Shown: positions 9,272-18,103, counted from the stretch's first letter. The stretch: DNA of 64,000 nt from Psychromarinibacter sp048262455 (GCA_048262455.1 JBLXFD010000008.1:1-64000); one strand, 5' to 3'. Notes: generated by a model from the letters alone, not told the origin. Numbers and translations: made by a program.

Positions 9272-9304
9272 GACCGCGCCGCGCAAGCAGCGCGGTCTTT
9301 TTTT
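9272..9304 (+). terminator. Intrinsic terminator
   Basis: An 8-bp stem GACCGCGC/GCGCGGTC encloses a 10-base loop and is followed by seven T residues (9298-9304). It is 200 bases beyond the prmA stop. Either prmA has a long 3' untranslated region or this ends a separate short transcript from the phased-repeat region. The rest of 9075-9520 holds no convincing gene. Confidence 0.85.
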
Positions 9305-9452
9305 CGCCCGCCGCGGCAGATCCGCGATTCCCAGGCCTTCTGCTAAATTTTTCTACAATCTCGCACAGGATTTCAGCTCTGTTTCGGTCCCGTCGCCGAA
9401 CTTCGGCGATACCGCGGCAAATGCGGCCGGATTGGGCCGTAAAGGCCGCTTC

Positions 9453-9483
9453 GCCACATTCACGCCTCATTCAAACAGGATTC
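9453..9483 (+). promoter_or_regulatory. Three 11-bp phased direct repeats (GCCNCATTC type), locus 2
   Basis: GCCACATTC (9453), GCCTCATTC (9464) and the weaker ACAGGATTC (9475) are spaced exactly 11 bases. As in locus 1, the first two copies are strong and the third keeps only the ATTC half. The set ends 37 bases before the ATG of the small membrane protein at 9521, a normal position for an activator site. Confidence 0.5.
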
Positions 9484-9520
9484 TGCCATCGTTGATTCAG
9501 CCAGTTTTCCGGAAAGTACG

Positions 9521-9832
9521 ATGGCCAATTCCGCCCTCCGCCCCCAGGCAAAACACTCGAGCAGGTCCGTGGAAAGCTTCCGCCACGACGGCATGGAACT
9601 GGCGCTCCGGCGCCGCCACCGCCGCACGCTGCCGCTGGGCCATTTCGCGCTGTTCCTGCTGGCCTGCGCCGCCTTCCGTGTGTTCCTGTGCCTCGAGCTG
9701 GGCACGCTGACCTACGAGACCCGGCAGCAGCAGCTGGCGGATGGCAATTTCCTGGAGCGCGTGGCCTCGGCCGCGATGACGCTGGACCCGGTATCGGAAT
9801 GGGCGGTGCAAAGCCTGCGCCACGCCTGGTGA
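9521..9832 (+). CDS. Small membrane protein of unknown function
   Basis: A 103-residue protein I cannot name. The N-terminal 45 residues are basic and Arg/His-rich. One hydrophobic segment follows (about residues 48-65, LGHFALFLLACAAFRVFLCL), then a short soluble tail with TYETRQQQLADG. This suggests a single-pass inner-membrane protein with the tail in the periplasm, given the positive-inside rule. It has its own upstream repeats and is followed by a strong terminator, so it is probably transcribed alone. Confidence 0.7.
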   Translation: MANSALRPQAKHSSRSVESFRHDGMELALRRRHRRTLPLGHFALFLLACAAFRVFLCLELGTLTYETRQQQLADGNFLERVASAAMTLDPVSEWAVQSLRHAW

Positions 9833-9872
9833 TCCTTGCGAGGCCGCAGGCCTCTGACCTCAAGTTCAAAAG

Positions 9873-9904
9873 AAAGGGCCGCGCCATCAAGGCGCGGCCC
9901 TTTT
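9873..9904. terminator. Bidirectional intrinsic terminator
   Basis: A near-perfect 13-bp stem AAAGGGCCGCGCC/GGCGCGGCCCTTT has a five-base loop and T runs on both strands. It separates the small membrane protein (plus strand) from the converging DUF1127 gene and can serve both. Confidence 0.92.
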
Positions 9905-9929
9905 CGGTTCCGGCAAGCAAGAGGGGGGC

Positions 9930-10142
9930 TCAGTAGCGGGTACGGCGGGCAACGCTCTCGATCTGGCCCCGGGTCAGGCCCAGGTCATCGAGTTCGTGAT
10001 CGCTCAGCCGCGACAGGGCATTGCGGGTGACGCGGGCATCGTTCCAGGAGGAGAACATGCCGACGAACTGGCCGAACACGCCGGACGCGCGCAGCGCGGG
10101 GCGACGGTCGACCATGGGGCGGGACGTGTCGTAAAGGGCCAT
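9930..10142 (-). CDS. DUF1127 domain-containing small protein
   Basis: A 70-residue protein with a C-terminal DUF1127 motif: NALSRLSDHELDDLGLTRGQI followed by an arginine-rich end. In related alphaproteobacteria such proteins bind RNA and affect phosphate and carbon metabolism and RNA turnover. The start at 10142 is preceded by an AAGGAAA ribosome binding site about eight bases away. It ends just before the bidirectional terminator. Confidence 0.85.
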   Translation of the reverse strand: MALYDTSRPMVDRRPALRASGVFGQFVGMFSSWNDARVTRNALSRLSDHELDDLGLTRGQIESVARRTRY

Positions 10143-10405
10143 CAGATCGTTTCCTTGGATAGGCGGGTGTACAGCGCTCGGCTGCGTGCATCCGCGCCAG
10201 CTAGATCCGAAAAGCGCCCAAAACAATCGCCATTCCTGCATGGCACGCCTGCATTTTGTGCATGGCGCGAAGACATGCTTAATCGTTTCAGCCCCGGCTT
10301 TGACGGGCACCCCCCGAACCGTCGCTTTCAGACCCCGACCCGTCGCGAACGGACCCCGGTTTGTCACGCGAGCGCAGCAATCCCGCGCAACCGGGCTTGG
10401 CGGAT

Positions 10406-10420
10406 GTTCGCCTTTCGTGC
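10406..10420 (+). promoter_or_regulatory. Candidate LexA (SOS) box upstream of ruvCAB
   Basis: GTTC-N7-GTGC differs by one base from the alphaproteobacterial LexA site GTTC-N7-GTTC and lies 35 bases before ruvC. ruvCAB is SOS-controlled in many bacteria. The rest of the 312-base gap 10143-10454 shows imperfect TGCATGGC-type inverted repeats near 10240-10265 and no gene. Confidence 0.45.
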
Positions 10421-10454
10421 TAGCCTGCGGCAAAACGGCATAACCGGGCAGGAC

Positions 10455-10964
10455 ATGATGCGCGTATTGGGGATCGATCCCGGCCTGAGGATGCTGGGCT
10501 GGGGGGTCATCGACGTCGAGGGCAGCCGCATCACCCACGTCGCTAATGGCACCTGCCGCTCCGAGGGCACGGACCTCGCCGTGCGCCTGCTCAGCCTCTA
10601 CCGCCAGCTGACCCTCGTGGTGACCCAGCATGCCCCCGACACGGCGGCGGTGGAACAGACCTTCGTCAACAAGGACGGCGCCGGCACGCTGAAGCTGGGG
10701 CAGGCCCGCGGCATCGCCATGCTGGTTCCGGCGCAGGCGGGGCTCAGCGTCGGGGAATATGCGCCCAACACCGTCAAGAAAACCGTGGTGGGGGTCGGCC
10801 ACGCCGACAAGCGCCAGATCGGCCACATGGTGCGCCTGCAACTGCCCGGCGTCGCCATCGACGGGCCCGACGCCGCCGACGCGCTGGCGATCGCCCTGTG
10901 CCACGCCCACCACGCCCGCGCCTCGGGCCGGCTGGCGGCGGCGCTGGCCAAGGGCGCGGCATGA
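10455..10964 (+). CDS. ruvC: Crossover junction endodeoxyribonuclease RuvC
   Basis: A 169-residue Holliday-junction resolvase that nicks crossed strands in recombinational repair. The RNase H-like core shows the catalytic acids in the order expected: D in GIDPG at the N terminus, E in VEQTFVNKD, and the pair in DGPDAADALAIAL. The next ATG, one codon later, could be the start. It is the first gene of ruvCAB and overlaps ruvA by four bases. Confidence 0.96.
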   Translation: MMRVLGIDPGLRMLGWGVIDVEGSRITHVANGTCRSEGTDLAVRLLSLYRQLTLVVTQHAPDTAAVEQTFVNKDGAGTLKLGQARGIAMLVPAQAGLSVGEYAPNTVKKTVVGVGHADKRQIGHMVRLQLPGVAIDGPDAADALAIALCHAHHARASGRLAAALAKGAA

Positions 10965-11623
10965 TCGGCCGGCTGGCCGGGCGGCTGGATTACCGCGGCG
11001 CCGATCACGTGCTGATCGACGTGGGGGGCGTCGGCTACGTGGTGCACGTGTCGGACCGCACGCTGGCCGCCCTCCCCGGCCCGGGCGAGGCGGTGGCGCT
11101 TTATACCGACCTGCTGGTGCGTGAGGACCTGCTGCAGCTGTTCGGCTTCACCTCGCTGGTGGAAAAGGAATGGCACCGCCTGCTGATGAGCGTGCAGGGC
11201 ATCGGCGCCAAGGCCTCCATGGCGATCCTCGGCGCGCTGGGGTCCGAGGGCGTGGGCCGCGCCATCACGCTGGGCGACTGGAACGCGGTGAAGGCGGCGC
11301 CGGGGGTCGGCCCGAAGATCGCCCAGCGCGTGGTGAACGAGCTGAAGGACAAGGCGCCCGGCGTCATGGCCATGGGCGGCGTGCTCGAGGCGCTGTCGCC
11401 GGAGCCCTCGGAACCGGCCCCGTCCGCGGGCGCCCCCGCCCCGAAGGCGAAACCCAAACCCTCCGGCAGCGCCTCCGCGCAGGCCGAGGCGCTGAGCGCC
11501 CTGACCAACCTCGGCTACGGGCCCGGAGAGGCGGCCGGCGCAGTGGCCGAGGCGGCGCAGTCGCAGGGCGACACCGCCGGGCTGATCCGCGCGGCGCTGA
11601 AGCTGCTGGCGCCGAAGGGATGA
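10961..11623 (+). CDS. ruvA: Holliday junction branch migration protein RuvA
   Basis: A 220-residue DNA-binding subunit of the RuvAB branch-migration motor. The N-terminal OB domain begins MIGRLAGRLD. Two helix-hairpin-helix segments follow (VQGIGAKASMAILGAL and PGVGPKIAQRVVNELKD), then an Ala/Pro-rich flexible linker (about residues 145-175) and the C-terminal domain III that contacts RuvB. The ATG overlaps the ruvC stop (ATGA), so the two are translationally coupled. Confidence 0.96.
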   Translation: MIGRLAGRLDYRGADHVLIDVGGVGYVVHVSDRTLAALPGPGEAVALYTDLLVREDLLQLFGFTSLVEKEWHRLLMSVQGIGAKASMAILGALGSEGVGRAITLGDWNAVKAAPGVGPKIAQRVVNELKDKAPGVMAMGGVLEALSPEPSEPAPSAGAPAPKAKPKPSGSASAQAEALSALTNLGYGPGEAAGAVAEAAQSQGDTAGLIRAALKLLAPKG

Positions 11624-11627
11624 TGCC

Positions 11628-12653
11628 GTGAGCGAGCCTGACCCGACCCTGCGCCCCGACCGCCGGCCCGAGGACCTCGACCGCGCGCTGCGCCCGCAGC
11701 TGCTGGAGGATTTCACCGGCCAGCAGGAGGCCCGCGCCAACCTGCGGATCTTCATCGAAAGCGCCCGCCAGCGCGGCGAGGCGATGGATCACGCGCTGTT
11801 CTACGGCCCGCCGGGGCTGGGCAAGACGACGCTGGCGCAGATCATCTCGCGCGAGCTTGGGGTGAACTTCCGCATGACCTCGGGGCCGGTGCTGGCCAAG
11901 GCGGGGGATCTGGCCGCGATCCTGACCAACCTCGAGGCCCGCGACGTGCTGTTCATCGACGAGATCCACCGGCTGAACCCGGTGGTCGAGGAGGTGCTAT
12001 ACCCCGCGATGGAGGATTTCGAGCTGGACCTGGTGATCGGCGAGGGCCCCGCCGCCCGCACCGTCCGGATCGAGCTGCAGCCCTTCACGCTGGTCGGCGC
12101 CACCACCCGGCTGGGCCTGCTGACCACCCCGCTGCGCGACCGCTTCGGCATCCCCGTGCGGCTGCAGTTCTACAGCGCCGAGGAACTGGCGCAGATCGTG
12201 GCGCGCGGGGCGCGGTTGCTGGGCATTCCGGCCGAGGACGCCGGTGTCCGCGAGATCGCCCGCCGCGCCCGCGGCACGCCCCGGATCGCCGGGCGGCTGC
12301 TGCGCCGCGTGGTGGACTTCGCGGTGGTCGAGAACGACGGACGGCTGACTCGAGAGGTTGCCGACAACGCGCTGACCCGGCTGGGGGTGGACCACCTGGG
12401 GCTGGACGGCGCGGACCGGCGGTACCTGGAGATGATCGCCGAGAATTATGCCGGCGGGCCCGTGGGGGTCGAGACGCTCTCGGCCGCGCTGTCGGAAAGC
12501 CGTGACGCGATCGAGGAGGTGATCGAGCCCTTCCTGCTGCAGCAAGGCCTGATCCAACGCACCCCGCGCGGGCGGATGCTGGCAGGCAAGGCCTGGCGCC
12601 ACCTGGGGCTGGAGGCGCCGCGAACGCCGGGGCAGAGCGACCTGTTCGGGTAG
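11628..12653 (+). CDS. ruvB: Holliday junction branch migration ATPase RuvB
   Basis: A 341-residue AAA+ motor that forms hexameric rings on either side of RuvA. Walker A is GPPGLGKTTLA, Walker B is LFIDEIHRL, and sensor 1 lies in VGATTRLGLLTTPLRDRFG. The winged-helix C terminus is intact. The GTG start is four bases after the ruvA stop. Repeat family A begins 45 bases beyond its stop. Confidence 0.97.
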   Translation: MSEPDPTLRPDRRPEDLDRALRPQLLEDFTGQQEARANLRIFIESARQRGEAMDHALFYGPPGLGKTTLAQIISRELGVNFRMTSGPVLAKAGDLAAILTNLEARDVLFIDEIHRLNPVVEEVLYPAMEDFELDLVIGEGPAARTVRIELQPFTLVGATTRLGLLTTPLRDRFGIPVRLQFYSAEELAQIVARGARLLGIPAEDAGVREIARRARGTPRIAGRLLRRVVDFAVVENDGRLTREVADNALTRLGVDHLGLDGADRRYLEMIAENYAGGPVGVETLSAALSESRDAIEEVIEPFLLQQGLIQRTPRGRMLAGKAWRHLGLEAPRTPGQSDLFG

Positions 12654-12697
12654 GGCACGCCTGCGAGCGTCATGGGCTTCCGCCCGCTCGTCACAGA

Positions 12698-13055
12698 GGG
12701 CCAGCGCCCGTCCGTGGGTGGGCGCCTCTGCCGCCCGTGGTCCTCGCTTTATCTCACCGGCACTCCCTCGCTCCACCCCCGCGCCTACGGAGACGAAGCG
12801 CCCGCCCGGGGGACGGACGGGCGCTGGCCCGGCGGCACTGCGTGCCTTGCTCCGGGCCGGGTACTCATGCCCGGCAGAGGGACAGCGCCCGTCCGCAGGT
12901 GGGCGCCCCAGCAGCCGGTGGTTGCCACATTATCTCACCAGCACTCCCTAGCCCCTCCCCCGCGCAACCGTCGACGAAGCGCCCGTCCGGGGGGGGGGCG
13001 GACGGGCGCTGGCCCGGCGGCGCTGCGCGCCTTGTTCCGGGCCGGTGCTCATGCC
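12698..13055. repeat. Repeat family A array: two ~183-bp long-stem units
   Basis: Two tandem units start at 12698 and 12881. Each has a left arm GGCCAGCGCCCGTCCGT and, about 115 bases later, its reverse complement (12813-12829 in the first unit, perfect over 17 bp). A second smaller hairpin follows (GGCCCGG...CCGGGCC), ending in CTCATG(C). Three further units lie at 26331. No credible gene occupies 12654-13065. Long arms with a conserved loop containing TTTATCTCACC suggest a mobile or structured-RNA element rather than chance. Confidence 0.85.
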
Positions 13056-13065
13056 CTTTCCGCCC

Positions 13066-14280
13066 CTAAGGCACCGCCACGTCCACCCAAACCAGCCGAT
13101 GCCTCGGCGCCTCCACCTGCCCCTCCGGCGGCCAGTGCACCTCCGCCGCCATCACCCCGAGTTGCGCGTCGGGCAGCACGTGATCCACCCGCAGGTTGCC
13201 CGGCCCCGGCGGATCGTCCGGCCAGTCGGCAGTATCCCGCGCCGGGTCCCCCCTCTGCCCCAGGTTCGCCCCGCCCTGCGCCTTCGCCGCCTCTGCCCCG
13301 GCTAGGGAGGAGGGCGCAGGGTCCTGCAGGCGCGGGTGGGACATCAGGTGGCGCATGGCGGCAGAGCGGCCGTCGCCGTCCAGCGGGTCGAGGTTGGCAT
13401 TGCCCAGCACCACCACCGGCGCCTCGGGCGGGGCGCGGACCAGCGCGCCGTCGAGGTAGCGCACCCAGAGCATCGTCTCGTCGTGGTTGCGCTTGCCGTT
13501 GCGGTCCTCGGGGCCGTCGAAAACCGGCGGGCCGGCGGCGTAGCACAGCAGGTGCAGCCTGCCGCCATCCGGCAGGTGCAACGGCACGTCCCAGTGGCCG
13601 GTGCTGGACAGCCGCTGCGCCGCCAGCGCGTCTGCAGAGGGAAATGGCGCCCCCTCCCACTCCGGCAGCAGCGCCTCCGGCAGTTCGCCCCACAACATCG
13701 CCGAGAAGTCCCGCGCCGGGCCGAGCGGCAGGCTCGACAGCAGCAGCATCCCCCCTGCCCCGGCGAACCGACCGTAGCCCTGCGCGTCACGCGGCCCCCC
13801 GAGGCGCCCGTCGCCGTCCATGTCGAGGCCCGTGGCCATGCCGCTGTTGGGCCGCAGCGCCAGCATGTGGGGGTAGTCCGCGCCCGCACTGCGCAGCCGG
13901 TCCGCCAGCGCCCGCGCCGCCTGCAGCCCGAGGTCCCAGTCCACACCGGTCAGCAGCACCACGTCCGGCGCCACCTCCGCCAGCGTTTCCACCACCGCCG
14001 CCACCTGCGGATCCTCGCCGCCGAGGATGTCGCGCAGCAGCAGCCCCGGACCGCGCCGGGTCAGGTCGACGTGCCATGTCGCCAGCCGCAGGCTTTGCGC
14101 CGCCGCCGGTCCGATGCTCAGCAGTAGAACGAGAAGGAAGGCCCCTAGGCGGCCGCCATGGATTCTTGCGCGCGGGCGGTCGAGGCGCGCTTGCGCTCGA
14201 TCAATTCCGCGATCCGGGCCATCGCGAGGCCGCGCATCAGCAGGCTTGCGGGAAGAAAGGCCCATGCCGCCACGATCCAT
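13066..14280 (-). CDS. Secreted endonuclease/exonuclease/phosphatase-family protein
   Basis: A member of the DNase I-like metal-dependent phosphodiesterase superfamily. Late motifs are visible: VVLGNANLDP (the GDFN-like block) and NLRVDHVLP (the DH block near the C terminus). A signal-peptide-like stretch LGAFLLVLLLSIGPAAAQ precedes the domain, so it is probably exported. The start is uncertain: the signal sequence should begin near 14157 but no ATG, GTG or TTG is in frame there, and the first ATGs (14280, 14265) overlap the upstream membrane gene by over 100 bases. Its substrate (DNA, phosphoinositide or other) is unknown. Confidence 0.8.
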   Translation of the reverse strand: MDRGGMGLSSRKPADARPRDGPDRGIDRAQARLDRPRARIHGGRLGAFLLVLLLSIGPAAAQSLRLATWHVDLTRRGPGLLLRDILGGEDPQVAAVVETLAEVAPDVVLLTGVDWDLGLQAARALADRLRSAGADYPHMLALRPNSGMATGLDMDGDGRLGGPRDAQGYGRFAGAGGMLLLSSLPLGPARDFSAMLWGELPEALLPEWEGAPFPSADALAAQRLSSTGHWDVPLHLPDGGRLHLLCYAAGPPVFDGPEDRNGKRNHDETMLWVRYLDGALVRAPPEAPVVVLGNANLDPLDGDGRSAAMRHLMSHPRLQDPAPSSLAGAEAAKAQGGANLGQRGDPARDTADWPDDPPGPGNLRVDHVLPDAQLGVMAAEVHWPPEGQVEAPRHRLVWVDVAVP

Positions 14281-14978
14281 ACCATCGACTGCGGGTTCTC
14301 CAGCGTGACCTGCCCGAAGAGGGACTCGGCCGCCTTCAGCGCCGCCGGGATGAAGAATGGCATGGTAAAGCCTACCACGATGTTAAAGCGCGCATCCCGC
14401 TCCAACCGCGCCACCACGTCGCCGCCGGTGGTGGGGTCGAAGGTGGGCAGGTTGATCCAGACGTTGAAGGGCCCGCGGTGCAACGGCCAGTTCCGGACCC
14501 GGACGAAGAAGTAGAAGATCGCCAGCGTCAGCATCGACACGAAGTAGCTGATCCCCGCCGACATCCGCACCCGGTTCACGTGCTCGATTGTGGTGTCCTC
14601 GGGCAGCAGCAGCACGATTTGGCGCACCGGGCTGTAGGGAAAGTCGATGGCCCCGCCGATACCGGCGCTGAAACGGGTGACGTAGCCGGTGACGACGGAG
14701 GGCGTCGTCTCGCCCCGAACCACCAGAGCGATCAGACCCACGATCATCAGAAGTGCAAGGAATCTCAGCCGGTTGAAGGGCGGAGCGTTACGAAACTCCA
14801 CGATCCCGGGGTAGACGGAGGCGTATTCGAAGATGGTCAGAGCAGCGGCGAAGATCGAGACAAGCGCGACGATCTGCGTGACGTCCGAGGTGACCCCCGG
14901 AAGCAGCAGGTAGGGCGTTGCGATCAGCAACACCACAAGTACTGCGCGCAGAAACGCGCCTGCTAGACGTGAAATCAC
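14145..14978 (-). CDS. Multi-pass membrane protein of unknown function
   Basis: A 277-residue protein I do not recognise. Hydrophobic segments lie at about 8-27, 35-52, 72-90, 148-168, 205-225 and 235-255, giving about six membrane spans. A soluble loop between the third and fourth carries PYSPVRQIVLLLPEDTTIEH. It ends SMAAA and overlaps the following exo/endonuclease gene, so the two are probably co-transcribed. The upstream region contains phased TTTGCC repeats. Confidence 0.75.
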   Translation of the reverse strand: MISRLAGAFLRAVLVVLLIATPYLLLPGVTSDVTQIVALVSIFAAALTIFEYASVYPGIVEFRNAPPFNRLRFLALLMIVGLIALVVRGETTPSVVTGYVTRFSAGIGGAIDFPYSPVRQIVLLLPEDTTIEHVNRVRMSAGISYFVSMLTLAIFYFFVRVRNWPLHRGPFNVWINLPTFDPTTGGDVVARLERDARFNIVVGFTMPFFIPAALKAAESLFGQVTLENPQSMVWIVAAWAFLPASLLMRGLAMARIAELIERKRASTARAQESMAAA

Positions 14979-15059
14979 CGCTCTTTATCCTCAAACTGGA
15001 CGGAAGCGGTACGATGCCGCGTCCTTGTCCCACTTTGACTCCGCCATTTGCGGCGGTTT

Positions 15060-15090
15060 GCCTCATCTTTGCCCAAGTTTTGCCTACTTT
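15060..15090. promoter_or_regulatory. Three 11-bp phased TTTGCC repeats upstream of the membrane protein
   Basis: On the plus strand TTTGCC recurs at 15057, 15068 and 15079, exactly 11 bases apart, giving GCCTCATCT, GCCCAAGTT and GCCTACTTT. The set lies 80-110 bases upstream of the minus-strand gene starting at 14978. The motif resembles the GCCNCATTC repeats at 9103 and 9453 and has the same period, so one regulator may serve all three. This is inference from pattern only. Confidence 0.45.
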
Positions 15091-15184
15091 CACTTTCCCC
15101 GGCAAGTCCCTGAGAAAGATAACAAATTGATTCGGGCGTTTTCGTGGAGGAAGTGGTGCGCTATTGCATCATTCTAGCGGCGGC

Positions 15185-15213
15185 CTGGGGCCGCGCGCTT
15201 TCGGCGGCCCCAG
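15185..15213 (-). terminator. GC-rich hairpin after leuD, possible terminator
   Basis: A perfect 10-bp stem CTGGGGCCGC/GCGGCCCCAG lies 32 bases beyond the leuD stop on the minus strand. No T run follows, so it may protect the mRNA 3' end or act with Rho rather than as a classical terminator. The remainder of 14979-15244 has no gene. Confidence 0.5.
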
Positions 15214-15244
15214 ATGTGGTGTGGGTGGCTAAACTTTAAGGCGA

Positions 15245-15850
15245 TCAGGCCCAGGGGCGTTCGCCCGCGACCCTTTTCTCGAAAGCGTCGATCGCGGCGC
15301 CTTTTTCCATGGTCAAGCCGATATCGTCCAGCCCGTTCAGCAGGCAGTGCTTCTTGTGGGCATCGACCTGGAAGGGGATGACCTCGCCGTCCGAGGTGGT
15401 GATCTCCTGCTTTTCCAGGTCCACGGTGACGCGGGCGTTGGCGCCCTTCTCGGCGTCCTTCATCAGCACGTCCACCTGCTCCTGCGGCAGCGGGATCGGC
15501 AGGATGCCGTTCTTGAAGCAGTTGTTGAAGAAGATGTCGGCGAAGCTGGGCGCGATGACGCAGCGGATGCCGAAATCCAGCAGCGCCCAGGGCGCGTGCT
15601 CGCGGCTGGAGCCGCAGCCGAAGTTGTCGCCGGCCACCAGGATCTCGGCCTCGCGGTACTGCGGCTTGTTCAGCACGAAGTCAGGGTTCTCGTTGCCCTC
15701 GCGGTCATAGCGCATCTCGTCGAAGAGGTTCACGCCAAGGCCGGAGCGCTTGATGGTCTTCAGGAACTGCTTGGGGATGATCATGTCGGTGTCGACGTTG
15801 ATCTGGGGCATCGGTGCAGCGATGCCGGTGACGGTGGTGAACTTGTCCAT
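15245..15850 (-). CDS. leuD: 3-isopropylmalate dehydratase small subunit LeuD
   Basis: A 201-residue subunit of isopropylmalate isomerase, which converts 2-isopropylmalate to 3-isopropylmalate in leucine synthesis. Family signatures are INVDTDMIIPKQFLK near the start and GDNFGCGSSREHAPWAL in the middle. The start at 15850 (MDKFTT) fits the family and follows an AAGGAG sequence; the longer frame to 15928 runs into a repeat palindrome. leuC lies upstream with an 82-base gap holding a family B palindrome. Confidence 0.96.
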   Translation of the reverse strand: MDKFTTVTGIAAPMPQINVDTDMIIPKQFLKTIKRSGLGVNLFDEMRYDREGNENPDFVLNKPQYREAEILVAGDNFGCGSSREHAPWALLDFGIRCVIAPSFADIFFNNCFKNGILPIPLPQEQVDVLMKDAEKGANARVTVDLEKQEITTSDGEVIPFQVDAHKKHCLLNGLDDIGLTMEKGAAIDAFEKRVAGERPWA

Positions 15851-15906
15851 TGCTCTGTCTCCTTGAAACGGGCGGCGGGGGTCTCCCCGCCCTGCGGTTG
15901 CGGTAG

Positions 15907-15924
15907 GGCGGGGTTCACCCCGCC
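15907..15924. repeat. Solo family B palindrome between leuC and leuD
   Basis: GGCGGGGTTCACCCCGCC is flanked by GTAGG and is identical to the reverse complement of the palindrome that heads each family B unit at 21638 and 34845. Here only the palindrome is present, in the 82-base gap of the leuCD operon. Confidence 0.8.
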
Positions 15925-15932
15925 GCACCGTT

Positions 15933-17342
<1,410 letters not shown>

Positions 17343-17404
17343 CGGGGTCTCTCCCGTCGGAATGCGATTATGGGTGACAGGGGCGCGTGCTTGCGCCGGG
17401 GCGC

Positions 17405-17491
17405 TCACAGACCGGCGTAAAGCGACAGGTCCAGCCGGTGGAACCTCCACGGCAGGCGGGCGCGGTCGTCCATGTCGAACACGAGTGTCAT
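17405..17491 (-). CDS. Possible 28-codon leucine-rich leader peptide of leuCD
   Basis: A short frame starts at the ATG at 17491, contains six Leu in its 28 codons (about 21%, with LDLSLYAGL at its end), and stops 62 bases before leuC. Leader peptides rich in the end-product amino acid control leu operons in other bacteria by attenuation. No good ribosome binding site and no clear terminator hairpin are visible, so this is tentative. The remaining bases of 17343-17617 hold GC-rich non-coding DNA. Confidence 0.3.
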   Translation of the reverse strand: MTLVFDMDDRARLPWRFHRLDLSLYAGL

Positions 17492-17617
17492 GGGCGGGAA
17501 ATATAACGGAAGGTGCCCGCTCGCAAGCGGCGTGATCGTCGTTCGGGGCGCGCGGGGGCGGGCTGGCCCCGGGACCTGGGGATGTCCGGGGGCGCGGATG
17601 GCCCCCGGAGCGTGGTC

Positions 17618-18103
17618 TCAGGGCGCTTCGCCGATCTCGCCGGTAAGGATGAAACGCCGGTCCTCGCCCTCGGCCGGTTCGATCACCAGCGCGCCGACGC
17701 CCGCCATGCCCTCGAAGCCGCCGGTGCCGCTGACCAGTTCCCACACGCCGTTGTCGAACAGCGCGGGCTTGCCGTCGCCCTTCAGGAACACCGCGCGGAC
17801 AGTCCATTTCAGCACCGCCACATCGCCGTTCGCATCGGTCAGCCGAAGGTAGCCGCGCGGATCGCCGTTCATCGGCGGGTTGATGTCGTGCCAGCCGAAT
17901 TCGGTCACGCTGGCGCCGTCGAACCGGCCCTCGCCCTCGGCGGTGCCCTCGCGGCGCACGGCGAGCACGAAGTGCTTGCTGCCGTCGCCGATGTCGAACT
18001 TCATCTGCTCCTGCGGGGCCATCACGGCCTCGAAGGACACGGGTTCGGCCGTCGCGGCCGTGGCGGAGGCAAGCAGCGCCGCCGCTAGGTAGGCGTGTCT
18101 CAT
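17618..18103 (-). CDS. Secreted protein of unknown function
   Basis: A 161-residue protein with a clear signal peptide (MRHAYLAAALLASATAATA, cut after ATA). The mature part has no cysteine or lipobox, is rich in charged and aromatic residues and begins EPVSFEAVMAPQEQMKF, so it is probably a soluble periplasmic protein. The start at 18103 has a GGAAAT(T) purine-rich sequence upstream; a longer frame to 18172 lacks homology to a leader. I do not recognise the family. Confidence 0.75.
   Translation of the reverse strand: MRHAYLAAALLASATAATAEPVSFEAVMAPQEQMKFDIGDGSKHFVLAVRREGTAEGEGRFDGASVTEFGWHDINPPMNGDPRGYLRLTDANGDVAVLKWTVRAVFLKGDGKPALFDNGVWELVSGTGGFEGMAGVGALVIEPAEGEDRRFILTGEIGEAP

Noticed and set aside
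9075..9495. Protein-coding genes between prmA and the small membrane protein
   Set aside because: Frames on both strands cross the terminator and phased repeats, with atypical composition and no ribosome binding sites.
12698..13055. CRISPR array
   Set aside because: Units are about 183 bases with long inverted arms, not short repeats with unique 30-40-base spacers, and no cas genes are present.
12672..14966. 764-residue plus-strand open frame
   Set aside because: It runs through family A repeats and antisense to two recognisable minus-strand genes, with Pro/Arg/Ala-rich translation.
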